A stretch of DNA of 64,000 bases from Atopobium sp. UBA1382 (GCA_002305805.1 DBQY01000008.1:15585-79584), one strand, 5' to 3'. Positions 8,983 to 17,192 are shown, counted from the first letter of the stretch. A program made the numbers and translations. The notes: generated by a model from the sequence alone, not told the origin.

Positions 8983-9026
8983 AACGTCACTTAAATCTTT
9001 ACAAGTGACGTTACGTTACTTAGAAT
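8983..9026 (+). promoter_or_regulatory. adh promoter with overlapping TetR-type operator
   Basis: A sigma-70-like promoter is visible: TTTACA (8998-9003), 17-bp spacer, TAGAAT (9021-9026). Perfect 10-bp arms AACGTCACTT (8983-8992) and AAGTGACGTT (9003-9012) surround the -35 box. The spacer contains a second near-palindrome, AAGTGACGTTACGTTACTT (9003-9021). This arrangement is what a repressor such as the divergent TetR would need to block RNA polymerase. Confidence 0.72.
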
Positions 9027-9055
9027 GGGGCCAGCCAACGAGGAAGGGAGATCGC

Positions 9056-10237
9056 ATGCTCGGCAACTTCACCTACCACAACCCGACCAAGCTCATCTTC
9101 GGCCAGGACGCCATGGGGGCCCTCGCCGCGGAACTCGAGGGCTACGGCCCGACCGTCCAGCTCGTCTACGGCGGCGGTTCCATCAAGCGGAACGGGATCT
9201 ACGACCAGGCCGTGGCGGCGCTTGCCGCGGCGGGCAAGAACGTGGTGGAGGACGCGGGCGTCATGCCCAACCCCACGGTCGAGAAGCTCTACGAGGGTGC
9301 GCGCATCGCGCGAGAGAACCACGTGGACCTCATCTTGGCAGTGGGCGGCGGGTCGTGCATCGACTACGCCAAGGCCGTGGCCGTCTCGGCTAACCTGCCC
9401 GAGGGCGTGGACCCCTGGCAGATGTACTGGGTGGACTTCGACGAGCCGGCGGCCGACCTCGACGTCATCCCCGTCGGCTCGGTGCTCACGATGGTGGGCA
9501 CCGGCTCGGAGATGAACTGCGGGTCGGTCATCACCAACCACGAGGCCAAGATGAAGGTCGGCCACGTCTTCGCCGACCCCCGCGTCTTCCCGCGCTTCGC
9601 CGTGCTCAACCCCGAGTTCACCTACACGCTGCCGCGCTACCAGATGGTCGCGGGCATCTTCGACATCATGAACCACATCACCGAGCAGTACTTCTCGGGC
9701 ACCGACGACAACACGAGCGACTATCTGGCAGAGGGACTCATGCGCAGCCTCGTCCATGCGAGCCGCATCGCCGTCGAGAACCCGGAGGACTACGAGGCGC
9801 GCTCCAACATCATGTGGTGCGCCACCTGGGCGCTCAACACCCTCATCGCGCAGGGCAAGTCCACGGACTGGGAGGTCCACATGCTCGGCCAGGCCGTGGG
9901 CGCCCACACCGACGCCACGCACGGCATGACGCTCTCGGCCGTGGCGCTGCCGTACTACCGCCTGGTTATGTCCTACGGCGTCGAGAAGTTCGCGCGCTTC
10001 GCCACGAGCGTGTGGGGGATCTCGCCGGAGGGCAGGAGCGCCGAGGAGCTCGCTGCCGCGGGCCTCGACGCGATGGAGGCCTGGATGCGCGAGATCGGCT
10101 GCGTGATGAGCATCTCCGAGCTCGGCGCCGACGAGTCCATGCTCGAGGGACTGGCGGACTCCACGCTCATCATGCAGGGCGGCTACCACCCGCTCTCCCG
10201 CGACGAGGTCATCGAGGTCTTCCGCGCCAGCCTGTAG
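9056..10237 (+). CDS. Iron-containing alcohol dehydrogenase (butanol dehydrogenase/YqhD type)
   Basis: An NAD(P)H-dependent group III alcohol dehydrogenase of 393 residues that reduces aldehydes to alcohols. GGGS and the AVGGGSCIDYAKA nucleotide-binding block lie near residue 95. Metal-ligand regions are FDIMNHITEQYF (Asp, His) and VGAHTDATHGMTLS (two His). ATG 9056 follows GGAAGGGAG. It heads a plus-strand cluster of redox proteins and sits behind a promoter with a TetR-like operator. The substrate aldehyde is not evident. Confidence 0.9.
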   Translation: MLGNFTYHNPTKLIFGQDAMGALAAELEGYGPTVQLVYGGGSIKRNGIYDQAVAALAAAGKNVVEDAGVMPNPTVEKLYEGARIARENHVDLILAVGGGSCIDYAKAVAVSANLPEGVDPWQMYWVDFDEPAADLDVIPVGSVLTMVGTGSEMNCGSVITNHEAKMKVGHVFADPRVFPRFAVLNPEFTYTLPRYQMVAGIFDIMNHITEQYFSGTDDNTSDYLAEGLMRSLVHASRIAVENPEDYEARSNIMWCATWALNTLIAQGKSTDWEVHMLGQAVGAHTDATHGMTLSAVALPYYRLVMSYGVEKFARFATSVWGISPEGRSAEELAAAGLDAMEAWMREIGCVMSISELGADESMLEGLADSTLIMQGGYHPLSRDEVIEVFRASL

Positions 10238-10266
10238 TGATACGAAGGGACAGTCCCTTCGTATCA
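10238..10266. repeat. Palindromic repeat copy 2
   Basis: A perfect 29-bp palindrome (14-bp arms TGATACGAAGGGAC, single A centre) begins right after the alcohol dehydrogenase stop. It matches the copy embedded in sufD. There is no T tract, so it is a dispersed REP-like element rather than a typical terminator, though it could limit read-through or 3' decay. Confidence 0.88.
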
Positions 10267-10299
10267 CCTTCGTGTCGCTTCTCGTGAAAAGGGGCCATC

Positions 10300-10854
10300 A
10301 TGCGCAAGAACATCGGCAGCGCGCTCGCGCTCTACCCCATGCCGGTCACCGTGGTCGGCGCCATGAACGGCGACGACCCCACCTGGACGCTCGTGGCGCA
10401 CGTGGGCATCATCGGCCACGACCGCGTGACGGTGAGCCTGACGTCGGCGCACTTCATCAACGACTGCATCAAGAGGACCGGCCGCCTCTCGGTGAACCTG
10501 GCGAGCGAGCCCATGCTTCCGCAGGTGGCGGTGGCGGGTGCCGTTACTGGCGCCAAGCGGAGCAAGGCGGACCTCTTCGCGTGGGAGGCGGCCGAGAACG
10601 GGGCGCCCGTCATCAGCGAGGCGCCGGTCTCGGTGGCGTGCACGGTGGCGGACACCTACGTGACGCCGGGCTTCGAGACCTTCGTCTGCACGATCGACGG
10701 CACCTACGTGGACGAGGACGACCTCACCGAGGCGGGCAAGATCGACTACGCGCGCGTGAAGCCGGTCCTCTTTGAGTTCCCCACCTACAGCTACCTGCGC
10801 ACCGGCGACGTCATCGGGCCGTGCGCGGACTTTGCAAGGGAGGCACGGGCATGA
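10300..10854 (+). CDS. Flavin reductase-like FMN-binding protein
   Basis: 184 residues of the flavin reductase/FMN-binding split-barrel family. Features are the N-terminal YPMPVTVVGAMNGDDP, the VAHVGIIGHDRVTVSLTSAHFIND FMN region (two pieces) and INDCIKRTGRLSVNLAS. Such proteins bind FMN and move electrons from NAD(P)H, or act as flavoredoxin-like carriers. It overlaps the next gene by ATGA, so it is translated together with the DUF362 lipoprotein. Confidence 0.83.
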   Translation: MRKNIGSALALYPMPVTVVGAMNGDDPTWTLVAHVGIIGHDRVTVSLTSAHFINDCIKRTGRLSVNLASEPMLPQVAVAGAVTGAKRSKADLFAWEAAENGAPVISEAPVSVACTVADTYVTPGFETFVCTIDGTYVDEDDLTEAGKIDYARVKPVLFEFPTYSYLRTGDVIGPCADFAREARA

Positions 10855-12221
10855 TGAGTCGTCGCAACTTCCTCTTCGTGGCGGCCGCGCTGGGAGCCGG
10901 CGCGCTCCTGGGCGGCTGCACGGGCGGGGAGGATGACGCCGCGCCGACGACGGGCGCCCCGGTTGGCGCCCCAATGGAGGAGGATGCCATGGCCGGCGAG
11001 AGAACCATAACCGTGGCCTGCGGGGAAGCGGTGGTCACCTATGAGCTCAACGACAGCGCGGCGTCCGAGGGGCTGCTCGCCCAGCTGCCGCTGGCGCTGG
11101 AGGTCGAGGACTTCTCGGACAACGAGAAGGTCTTCTACCCGCCCGAGGAGCTCGACGTGACGGATGCGCCGCTCGCCGAGACGGGCGAGGCGGGGACGCT
11201 CGCGTACTATGCCCCGTGGGGCGACGTGGTGATGTTCTACGGGTCCTTCTCGCCCAATGGCGCGCTCTACGAGCTGGGACGAGCAGTGGACGGCATGGAT
11301 GCGATCGCCGGGCTCAGCGGCGCGATCGAGGTCTCCTCTGCCGGTTCCGCGACGAGTGCGTCCACGGTCTACTTCACGCGCGACATCAGCGCCGAGGGGC
11401 TTCTCTCCGTCTGGCACGCGCTCGGCGCGACGCCCTCCGGCAACGTGGCCGTCAAGCTCTCGACCGGCGAGCCGGGCGGGCACAACTTCCTCTCGCCGGG
11501 CCTGATCGCCGACCTGGTCCACGAGGTGGGCGGCACGATAGTGGAGTGCAACACGGCCTACGGCGGACAGCGCGGCTCCACCGAGAGCCACCTGCGCGCT
11601 GCGGTCGACCACGGCTTCACCGCGATTGCCGACGTCGACATCATGGACGCGGACGGCTCGATGAGCCTACCCGTCACGGGCGGGGCCCATCTCACCGAGG
11701 ACCTCGTGGGTGCGCACCTTGCGGACTACGACTACGTTCTCAGCCTCGCGCACTTCAAGGGCCACGCGATGGGCGGCTTCGGCGGCGCCGTCAAGAACTG
11801 CTCCATCGGCATCGCATCGCGCGAGGGCAAGATGCTCATCCACAGCGCCGGTGCGTCGACCACGGGCTGGGGCAGCCCCGCGCAGGACGACTTCCTCGAG
11901 TCCATGGCCGAGGCGGCCAAGGCGGTGTCTGACCATTTTGGCGGCGTGGGCGGCAACATGGCCTACGTCAACGTGATGAACCGGCTCTCGGTGGACTGCG
12001 ACTGCGACTCGCACCCGGCAGAGCCCGACATGGCCGACATCGGCATCCTGGCGTCGCTCGACCCGGTTGCGCTCGACCGCGCCTGCGTGGACCTGGTCTA
12101 CGCGGCCGACGACGGCGCCTCGCTCGTGGAGCGCATGGAGAGCCGCAACGGCGCGCACACGCTCGAGCACGCCGAGGCCATCGGGCTGGGATCACAGAGC
12201 TACGAGCTTGTGGAGCTGTAG
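10851..12221 (+). CDS. DUF362 Tat-exported lipoprotein
   Basis: 456 residues. The N-terminus combines a twin-arginine motif (SRRNFLF) with a lipobox (LLGGC, Cys23), so it should be exported folded by Tat and lipid-anchored outside. After an acidic linker comes a DUF362 domain with KLSTGEPGGHNFLSPGLI, a GGQRGSTESHLRAA segment and GFGGAVKNCSIGIASREGK. DUF362 proteins are linked with Fe-S/flavin redox proteins, but no activity is assigned. It lacks the ferredoxin domain often fused to DUF362. It starts 3 nt before the flavin reductase stop and is followed by another Tat lipoprotein. Confidence 0.85.
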   Translation: MMSRRNFLFVAAALGAGALLGGCTGGEDDAAPTTGAPVGAPMEEDAMAGERTITVACGEAVVTYELNDSAASEGLLAQLPLALEVEDFSDNEKVFYPPEELDVTDAPLAETGEAGTLAYYAPWGDVVMFYGSFSPNGALYELGRAVDGMDAIAGLSGAIEVSSAGSATSASTVYFTRDISAEGLLSVWHALGATPSGNVAVKLSTGEPGGHNFLSPGLIADLVHEVGGTIVECNTAYGGQRGSTESHLRAAVDHGFTAIADVDIMDADGSMSLPVTGGAHLTEDLVGAHLADYDYVLSLAHFKGHAMGGFGGAVKNCSIGIASREGKMLIHSAGASTTGWGSPAQDDFLESMAEAAKAVSDHFGGVGGNMAYVNVMNRLSVDCDCDSHPAEPDMADIGILASLDPVALDRACVDLVYAADDGASLVERMESRNGAHTLEHAEAIGLGSQSYELVEL

Positions 12222-12259
12222 GGACATCAGGACGCCTCCTGAGGAGAGGGGAAAAGAAC

Positions 12260-12895
12260 ATGCTGACGAGAAGGAACCTGCTCCATGCCGCCGCGATGGC
12301 GGCGGTGACGATGCTCGCGGGGTGCTCCGGGGCGCGTGGCGATGACGTCGACGACGCCGTGACGCCCGACCAGACGGTGCCCGTTGAGGACACTGCTGTC
12401 GGGGGCGTTCCTGCCGGGGACGGCGCCGTGCTCGTGGCGTACTTCTCCGCCACCGGCAACACCGAGGAGATTGCGAGCGCTGTCGCCGAGCGCCTCGGGG
12501 CGGACGCCTTTGCCATCGAGGCTGCCGAGCCCTACACCGACGCCGACCTGGACTACAACGACTCCTCCAGCCGCACGAGCACCGAGCGCGCCGACGCGCG
12601 GCCCGAGCTCGCGCAGGTCACGCCCGACGGGTGGGGCGACTACCAGACCGTTTTTCTCGGCTACCCCATCTGGTGGGGCGAGGCGGCCTGGCCGCTGCGC
12701 ACCTTCGCGGAGGGCAACGACTTCGCGGGCAAGATCGTGGTGCCGTTCTGCACGAGTGCGTCTTCGGGCATCGGGGACAGCGGCGCGGCCTTGGCGGAGC
12801 TCGCCGGCGGCGGCGACTGGCGGGACGGCGAGCGCTTCTCGGCGGGCGCGATCGACGACGCCGCGGCCTGGGTGGACGGCCTGGGCCTGGCGTAG
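12260..12895 (+). CDS. Tat-exported flavodoxin lipoprotein
   Basis: 211 residues. The signal has TRRNLL and a lipobox (LAGC, Cys22), then an Asp-rich linker. The flavodoxin fold follows from ~55 with the FMN phosphate loop SATGNTEEIA, a GYPIWWGEAAWPLRTF isoalloxazine region and a C-terminal helix. Most flavodoxins are cytosolic; Tat export makes sense because FMN must be loaded before transport. With the DUF362 lipoprotein it would form an extracytoplasmic electron-transfer pair. The preceding gap is 38 bp. Confidence 0.87.
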   Translation: MLTRRNLLHAAAMAAVTMLAGCSGARGDDVDDAVTPDQTVPVEDTAVGGVPAGDGAVLVAYFSATGNTEEIASAVAERLGADAFAIEAAEPYTDADLDYNDSSSRTSTERADARPELAQVTPDGWGDYQTVFLGYPIWWGEAAWPLRTFAEGNDFAGKIVVPFCTSASSGIGDSGAALAELAGGGDWRDGERFSAGAIDDAAAWVDGLGLA

Positions 12896-12946
12896 GGTCC
12901 GGGTGGCAAGGTCCCTTTCGTCCCGAAAACGAGGAAGGATAATGAC

Positions 12947-13441
12947 ATGACCGAAGTCGGAAGCAGAAAGAGGCTCGTCGCGTACTTCTCTGCGAGCGGG
13001 GTCACGGCGCGCGCGGCGAGGGCGCTCGCGCAGGCGGCTGGCGCCGACCTCTTTGAGATCGTGCCCGAGGAGCCCTACACGACGGCCGACCTCGACTGGC
13101 GCAACCGGCGCAGCCGCAGCTCGCTTGAGGATAGGGACCCCTCCGCGCGTCCGGCGGTGGAGGGCCGCGTGGACAACATGGACGCCTACGACACGGTCTT
13201 TGTGGGCTACCCCATCTGGTGGGGGCACGAGCCGGCGATCGTGGACACGTTCCTGGGGCAGTACGACTTCTCGGGTAAGACCGTGGTGCCGTTCGCGACC
13301 TCGGGAGGCTCGGGTGCGGGCGGGTCGGACCGCAGGCTGCGCTCGGCGTGTCCCACGGCCGGCGTGCTGCTGTCCGCCAAGCTCGTGAACGGCATGGGCG
13401 AGGGCGCGCTCGGCGCCTGGGCCGCGTCCGTCGCTCGGTAG
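12947..13441 (+). CDS. Cytosolic flavodoxin-like protein
   Basis: 164 residues, flavodoxin fold without a signal peptide. The phosphate loop is altered to SASGVTARAARA. The GYPIWWGHEPAIVDTFL block and VVPFATSGGSGAGGSDRRL match the same subfamily as the lipoprotein before it, so the two are probably paralogues with different locations. It is followed closely by a broken FMN reductase gene. Confidence 0.85.
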   Translation: MTEVGSRKRLVAYFSASGVTARAARALAQAAGADLFEIVPEEPYTTADLDWRNRRSRSSLEDRDPSARPAVEGRVDNMDAYDTVFVGYPIWWGHEPAIVDTFLGQYDFSGKTVVPFATSGGSGAGGSDRRLRSACPTAGVLLSAKLVNGMGEGALGAWAASVAR

Positions 13442-13455
13442 CACGGAGGTTGCCG

Positions 13456-13662
13456 ATGAGAATCCTGATACTGCAGGGGAGTCCCAACCGGGACGGGTCC
13501 ACGGCCTTGCTCGCGGAGGAGTTCTCGCGGGGGGGCGCGGCGGGCGGGCCACGAGGTGGAGCGCGTCGACGTGGCACATGCGGGCGTGCGTGCGGCACGC
13601 CGGGCATGACACGCGCCTCGCGGCACCTGCGCGAGGCGTTTGAGCTGGGCGCGTCGCTCTGA
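13456..13662 (+). pseudogene. Remnant of NADPH-dependent FMN reductase
   Basis: The ATG-initiated frame begins MRILILQGSPNRDGSTALL, the classic N-terminus of the NADPH-dependent FMN reductase/flavodoxin-like family. It is lost after EEFSRG at a run of seven G (~13530). Dropping one G restores RRAGHEVERVDVAHAG, which continues the family pattern. Only ~68 codons remain of a normal ~180-200, so there was also a deletion. It is decayed and probably inactive. Confidence 0.75.
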
Positions 13663-13711
13663 CGTGGCGATGGCCCCGCGGGGCCTATGGAGACGAGGGG
13701 GAGAGGACAAC

Positions 13712-14809
13712 ATGGAATATCGGGCGCTGCCTCATGGTGGCGAGAAGATCAGCGTGATCGGACTGGGGTCGGCGGGGCTTCACAACGCGAGCGACGCCGA
13801 GGTCGAGCGCACCATCGACGAGGCGGTGGACGCGGGGGTCAACCACTTCGACTTCATCCCCAGCGAGTCGCGCCCGCTTGCGGCGATGGGACGCGCGCTG
13901 CGCCGCCACCGCGCCGACGTGCACGTTCAGGTGCACATCGGGGCGCTCTACGGGAGCGGCGCCTACGGCTGGACCACCGACGCCAAGCCTGCCATCGCAG
14001 AGTTCGAGCAGCGCCTGACAGCCATCGGCACCGACTACGCCGACTTCGGCTTCATCCACTGCATCGACGAGGACGCCGACCTCGACCGCGTGATGAACGG
14101 GGGCATCTGGGACTACGCCCAGGCCCGCCACGTCGACGGCACGATCCGCCACCTGGCGTTCTCCACGCACAGTCCGCACATCGCGCGGCGGCTCATCGCC
14201 ATGGGCGCCTTCGACCTGGCGATGTTCAGTCTGAACCCCATGTACGACTACACCGACGAGTCCGAGTACGGCAAGGGCGAGGCGGCGGACCGCATGGAGC
14301 TGCTGCGCGAGTTCGAGCGCGCCGGGATAGGCGTGAGCGTGATGAAGCCGTTTGCCGGCGGCCAGCTGCTCGACGCGGCCCAGTCGCCCTTCGGGCGGGC
14401 GCTCACGCGCACCCAGTGCATCCAGTATGCGCTCGACAAACCGGGCGTGGTGACGGTGCTGCCGGGCGTCCACGGGCTCGACGACCTGCGAGACCTGCTC
14501 GGCTACCTCGACGCCACGCTCGAGGAGCGCGACTACTCCGAGCTCGCGAGCATGGCCCCGCAGTCGCGCGAGGCGCGCTGCGTGTACTGCAACCACTGCC
14601 AGCCCTGCCCGGTTGGCATCCAGGTGGGCCTGGTCAACAAGTACTACGACCTCGCCCGCGTCGGCGACGAGCTTGCGGCGGAGCACTACCGCAACCTCGA
14701 GCGCCATGCGGGGGAGTGCGTGGGGTGCGGCCACTGCGACTCTCGCTGTCCCTTCGGCGTGACGCAGTCCGCGCGCATGCGCGAGATCGCCGCGTACTTC
14801 GGCATGTGA
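13712..14809 (+). CDS. Aldo/keto reductase with C-terminal [4Fe-4S] ferredoxin domain
   Basis: 365 residues. The N-terminal TIM barrel has the AKR fold but weak versions of the catalytic tetrad (HFDFIPSESR in place of DTAxxYG). The C-terminal ~80 residues carry CVYCNHCQPCP and CVGCGHCDSRCP, enough cysteines for two iron-sulfur clusters. Such ferredoxin-fused AKRs occur in strict anaerobes. ATG 13712 follows GAGGGGGAGAGGACAAC. It closes the redox cluster that starts with the alcohol dehydrogenase. Confidence 0.87.
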   Translation: MEYRALPHGGEKISVIGLGSAGLHNASDAEVERTIDEAVDAGVNHFDFIPSESRPLAAMGRALRRHRADVHVQVHIGALYGSGAYGWTTDAKPAIAEFEQRLTAIGTDYADFGFIHCIDEDADLDRVMNGGIWDYAQARHVDGTIRHLAFSTHSPHIARRLIAMGAFDLAMFSLNPMYDYTDESEYGKGEAADRMELLREFERAGIGVSVMKPFAGGQLLDAAQSPFGRALTRTQCIQYALDKPGVVTVLPGVHGLDDLRDLLGYLDATLEERDYSELASMAPQSREARCVYCNHCQPCPVGIQVGLVNKYYDLARVGDELAAEHYRNLERHAGECVGCGHCDSRCPFGVTQSARMREIAAYFGM

Positions 14810-14860
14810 CGCGGGCGAGAGGGGCCGGGCGGCGGAGGTGTCGTCTCGGCCCTTGTCGCA

Positions 14861-15295
14861 CTATCCAGCCTTGACGAGTCCTTCGAGCCGAGCGTCAAGA
14901 TCTGCGAGCGAGGTCTGCTCGAGGCGCTCCTCGAGCGCCGCCTGAGCCGCGCTGAGCTCGGTGTCGAGCACCGCATGGACGTTGCGTCCCACGGGGCACG
15001 CGGGGTTGGGCGTGGAGTGGAAGTCAAAGAGCGATCCCCCCACACTTCCCACCGCGCGAAATACGTCCAGCAGCGTGATCTTCTCGGCCGGGCGTGCGAG
15101 CGTGGTCCCGCCGACGCCCGACTCCACGCGCACGAGTCCGGCCTCCTTGAGCTGCCCGAGCGTGCGGCGTATGACCACGGGGTTCACGCCCACGCTCTCT
15201 GCGATGAAGCCCGAGGTGACCTTGCGCTCGGGGGAGAAGTGCGCCACGCACAGGAGCGCGTGCGCGGCGATGGTGAAGCGTGTCGAGATCTGCAT
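14861..15295 (-). CDS. Rrf2-family regulator (YwnA-like)
   Basis: 144 residues starting at ATG 15295, with AAGGGG upstream; upstream in-frame codons lie in the AT-rich promoter region. It has the Rrf2 helix-turn-helix (FIAESVGVNPVVIRRTLGQL) and wing (VESGVGGTTLARP). It has only one cysteine in the sensor region (NPACPVG), so it is not of the Fe-S type. It is divergent from an NAD(P)-binding protein, the same pairing as ywnA/ywnB in Bacillus subtilis. Three matching dyads lie between the two genes. Confidence 0.85.
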   Translation of the reverse strand: MQISTRFTIAAHALLCVAHFSPERKVTSGFIAESVGVNPVVIRRTLGQLKEAGLVRVESGVGGTTLARPAEKITLLDVFRAVGSVGGSLFDFHSTPNPACPVGRNVHAVLDTELSAAQAALEERLEQTSLADLDARLEGLVKAG

Positions 15296-15324
15296 GGAGC
15301 CCCTTCTCGCTCTGTCGTATATCG

Positions 15325-15345
15325 TTGTAAATATATCAGTTACAA
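15325..15345. promoter_or_regulatory. Rrf2 operator-like dyad 1
   Basis: TTGTAA-N9-TTACAA, close to the regulator's own start. It is one of three equal-spaced dyads in the 207-bp divergent region. Confidence 0.68.
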
Positions 15346-15378
15346 CATGGAGGAACCGTGGAGACGGACCGTATTTGC

Positions 15379-15397
15379 TGTAACTATTGACATTACA
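15379..15397. promoter_or_regulatory. Rrf2 operator-like dyad 2 with embedded -35
   Basis: TGTAA-N9-TTACA. A TTGACA box (15387-15392) lies inside it, followed 17 bp later by TTCAAT, a weak -10 for the NAD(P)-binding gene. Occupancy would block the promoter. Confidence 0.65.
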
Positions 15398-15430
15398 ACT
15401 CAGGCGATGTTCAATCTGTGCCGTCAAGAG

Positions 15431-15451
15431 TTGTAATCATAGTGATTACAA
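15431..15451. promoter_or_regulatory. Rrf2 operator-like dyad 3
   Basis: A perfect 9-bp dyad, TTGTAATCA-TAG-TGATTACAA, with the same TTGTAA-N9-TTACAA core as the two others. It is 52 bp before the NAD(P)-binding gene. Confidence 0.72.
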
Positions 15452-15502
15452 CAAACGAGAGCGGTGCGTTTCGACGGACGCGCCAGAAGGAGGAGAAGCA
15501 CC

Positions 15503-16138
15503 ATGAAGATCGCAGTCGTATGCGCCAACGGCAAGGCAGGCCAGCTCATCGTTCGCGAGGCTGTGGGGCGCGGCCACGACGTCACTGCCGTCGTGCGCGG
15601 CGAGAACCGAAGCGCGGCCCCGAGCGTCATCCAGAAGGACCTCTTCGACCTCACCGCCGCCGACCTCGCCGGCTTCGACGTGGTCATCGACGCCTTTGGC
15701 GCCTGGACGCCCGAGACCCTGCCGCAGCACTCCACCTCGCTCAGGCACCTCTGCGACGCGCTGTCCGGCACCGAAGCGCGCCTGCTCGTGGTGGGTGGCG
15801 CCGGCAGCCTGTACGTCAACCCCGAGCACACCGTGCAGGTGAAGGACGGCGCGGACTTCCCGGCCGAGTTCAGGCCCCTGGCCGAGGCGCAGGGAAGGGC
15901 CCTCGAGGAGCTGCGCGAGCGTGACGACGTGCGCTGGACCTTCGTCTCCCCGGCGGGCGACTTCCAGGCCGAGGGACCGCGCACCGGTGCCTACATCCTC
16001 GGCGGCGAGGAGCTCACGCTGAGCGAGGACGGCGTCTCCGAGATCAGCTACGCCGACTACGCCATCGCCATGGTCGACGAGGCCGAGCGCACTGACGGGG
16101 CGCACGTGGGCAGGCGCATCTCGGTCGTTCGCCGCTAG
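15503..16138 (+). CDS. NAD(P)-binding protein (NmrA/YwnB-like)
   Basis: 211 residues with an N-terminal Rossmann motif (VVCANGKAGQLIVREAVGRG), then DVVIDAFGAW and LVVGGAGSLYV, as in atypical short-chain dehydrogenase/NmrA proteins of the YwnB group. AAGGAGGAG precedes ATG 15503. It is divergent from the Rrf2 regulator and likely controlled by it. The substrate is unknown; related proteins act as quinone or flavin reductases or redox sensors. Confidence 0.84.
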   Translation: MKIAVVCANGKAGQLIVREAVGRGHDVTAVVRGENRSAAPSVIQKDLFDLTAADLAGFDVVIDAFGAWTPETLPQHSTSLRHLCDALSGTEARLLVVGGAGSLYVNPEHTVQVKDGADFPAEFRPLAEAQGRALEELRERDDVRWTFVSPAGDFQAEGPRTGAYILGGEELTLSEDGVSEISYADYAIAMVDEAERTDGAHVGRRISVVRR

Positions 16139-16194
16139 GCGCTGTGGCGGCGGCGCCCCTCGTGCGCGCCGCCGCCATGACGGGCCTTACGTTT

Positions 16195-16264
16195 GCCGAG
16201 TGTGCACATGCGGAGAAAAACAAGTCCGTGGGGACCTGTTTTTCGCTACATGTGCACACTCGGC
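16195..16264. repeat. Long hairpin between convergent genes
   Basis: 33-nt arms (GCCGAGTGTGCACATG... and its complement) pair with about four mismatches around a 4-nt loop. It lies between the NAD(P)-binding gene and the convergent LysR gene, so it could end transcription from both sides although no T tract is adjacent. The outer 16 bp are perfectly paired. The surrounding 172-bp gap has nothing else recognisable. Confidence 0.83.
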
Positions 16265-16310
16265 GTCATACCGGCCGGGCGGAGCGGGGTCCCGCCCCTC
16301 CCGCGCGGGC

Positions 16311-17192
16311 CTACTGTCGCAGGCTCTCCAGGAACAGGCTCATCGCGCGCGAGGGCGTCGCGGCGCGCTTCCAGACCACGTCGATGATGGAGACCGCGGG
16401 AGGGTAGAGCAGGCGGAAGACGAGGCCGCTGCCCGGCCCGGCAGGCGTGAGCCCCTCGAGGGTGAGCATGCGGCCCATGCCCTCCTGCACGAGCAGCGCG
16501 GCGTTGAAGGAGAGGTTGTAGGTCGCCGCGACCTCGATGCCCTCGCCGTCGTTCCCGAACCATGTCGCGAGGGGCCCCGTGAGGCGCTCTCCCGTCCACG
16601 ATCGCTCCGGCATGACGAGCGGGCCCTCGGCGAGGTCGGCGGGCGAAATCACCTCGCGATCGACGAGCGGGTCATCCGCGCGCATGACGACGCCCCATGC
16701 GTCGCTGAGCGGCAGCCTCAGGTGCGCGTGGCGCTCGTCGTCGGGATACGACATGAGTACGGCAAGGTCGTCGAGGCCGTGCTCCAGCCGCTCCATCAGG
16801 TCGGTCGCCACGGCGCTGTGCAGGTGGAATCGAACGTCCGGGTAGCGCTGGCGGAAGGCGCTCACGTGCCGGGCGATGAGGCGCATGCTCGCGCTCTCGC
16901 CCGCCCCGATGTGGATGTCGCCGGCCACGATGTCGTCGCCGTGCGAGAAGTCCGCCGAGGTCTGGTCTGCCAGGCTCACGATCTCCTGTGCGCGTCTGCG
17001 CAGGTAGAGACCCTTCTCGGTGGGTCGCACGCTGCGGCTGTGGCGCTCGAGCAGCTCGCATCCAAGCTCGCGCTCGAGTGCGGCGATCTGGCGCGAGAGC
17101 GCCGGCTGCGTGACGTGCAGCTCCTCGGCGGCGCGCGACATGGTGCCCCACTCGCAGACGGCCAGGTAGTAGCGCAGGGACCTAAGCTCCAC
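16311..17192 (-). CDS. LysR-family regulator
   Basis: 293 residues. The N-terminal LTTR helix-turn-helix is clear (GTMSRAAEELHVTQPALSRQ and IAALERELGCELLER), followed by the effector-binding domain. It is divergent from a cyclophilin-like/aldo-keto reductase/CMD-cupin cluster and probably controls it. The inducer is unknown. Confidence 0.9.
   Translation of the reverse strand: MELRSLRYYLAVCEWGTMSRAAEELHVTQPALSRQIAALERELGCELLERHSRSVRPTEKGLYLRRRAQEIVSLADQTSADFSHGDDIVAGDIHIGAGESASMRLIARHVSAFRQRYPDVRFHLHSAVATDLMERLEHGLDDLAVLMSYPDDERHAHLRLPLSDAWGVVMRADDPLVDREVISPADLAEGPLVMPERSWTGERLTGPLATWFGNDGEGIEVAATYNLSFNAALLVQEGMGRMLTLEGLTPAGPGSGLVFRLLYPPAVSIIDVVWKRAATPSRAMSLFLESLRQ

Noticed and set aside
10238..10266. 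Palindrome after the alcohol dehydrogenase as a Rho-independent terminator
   Set aside because: No T tract, and the same element lies inside the sufD coding sequence.
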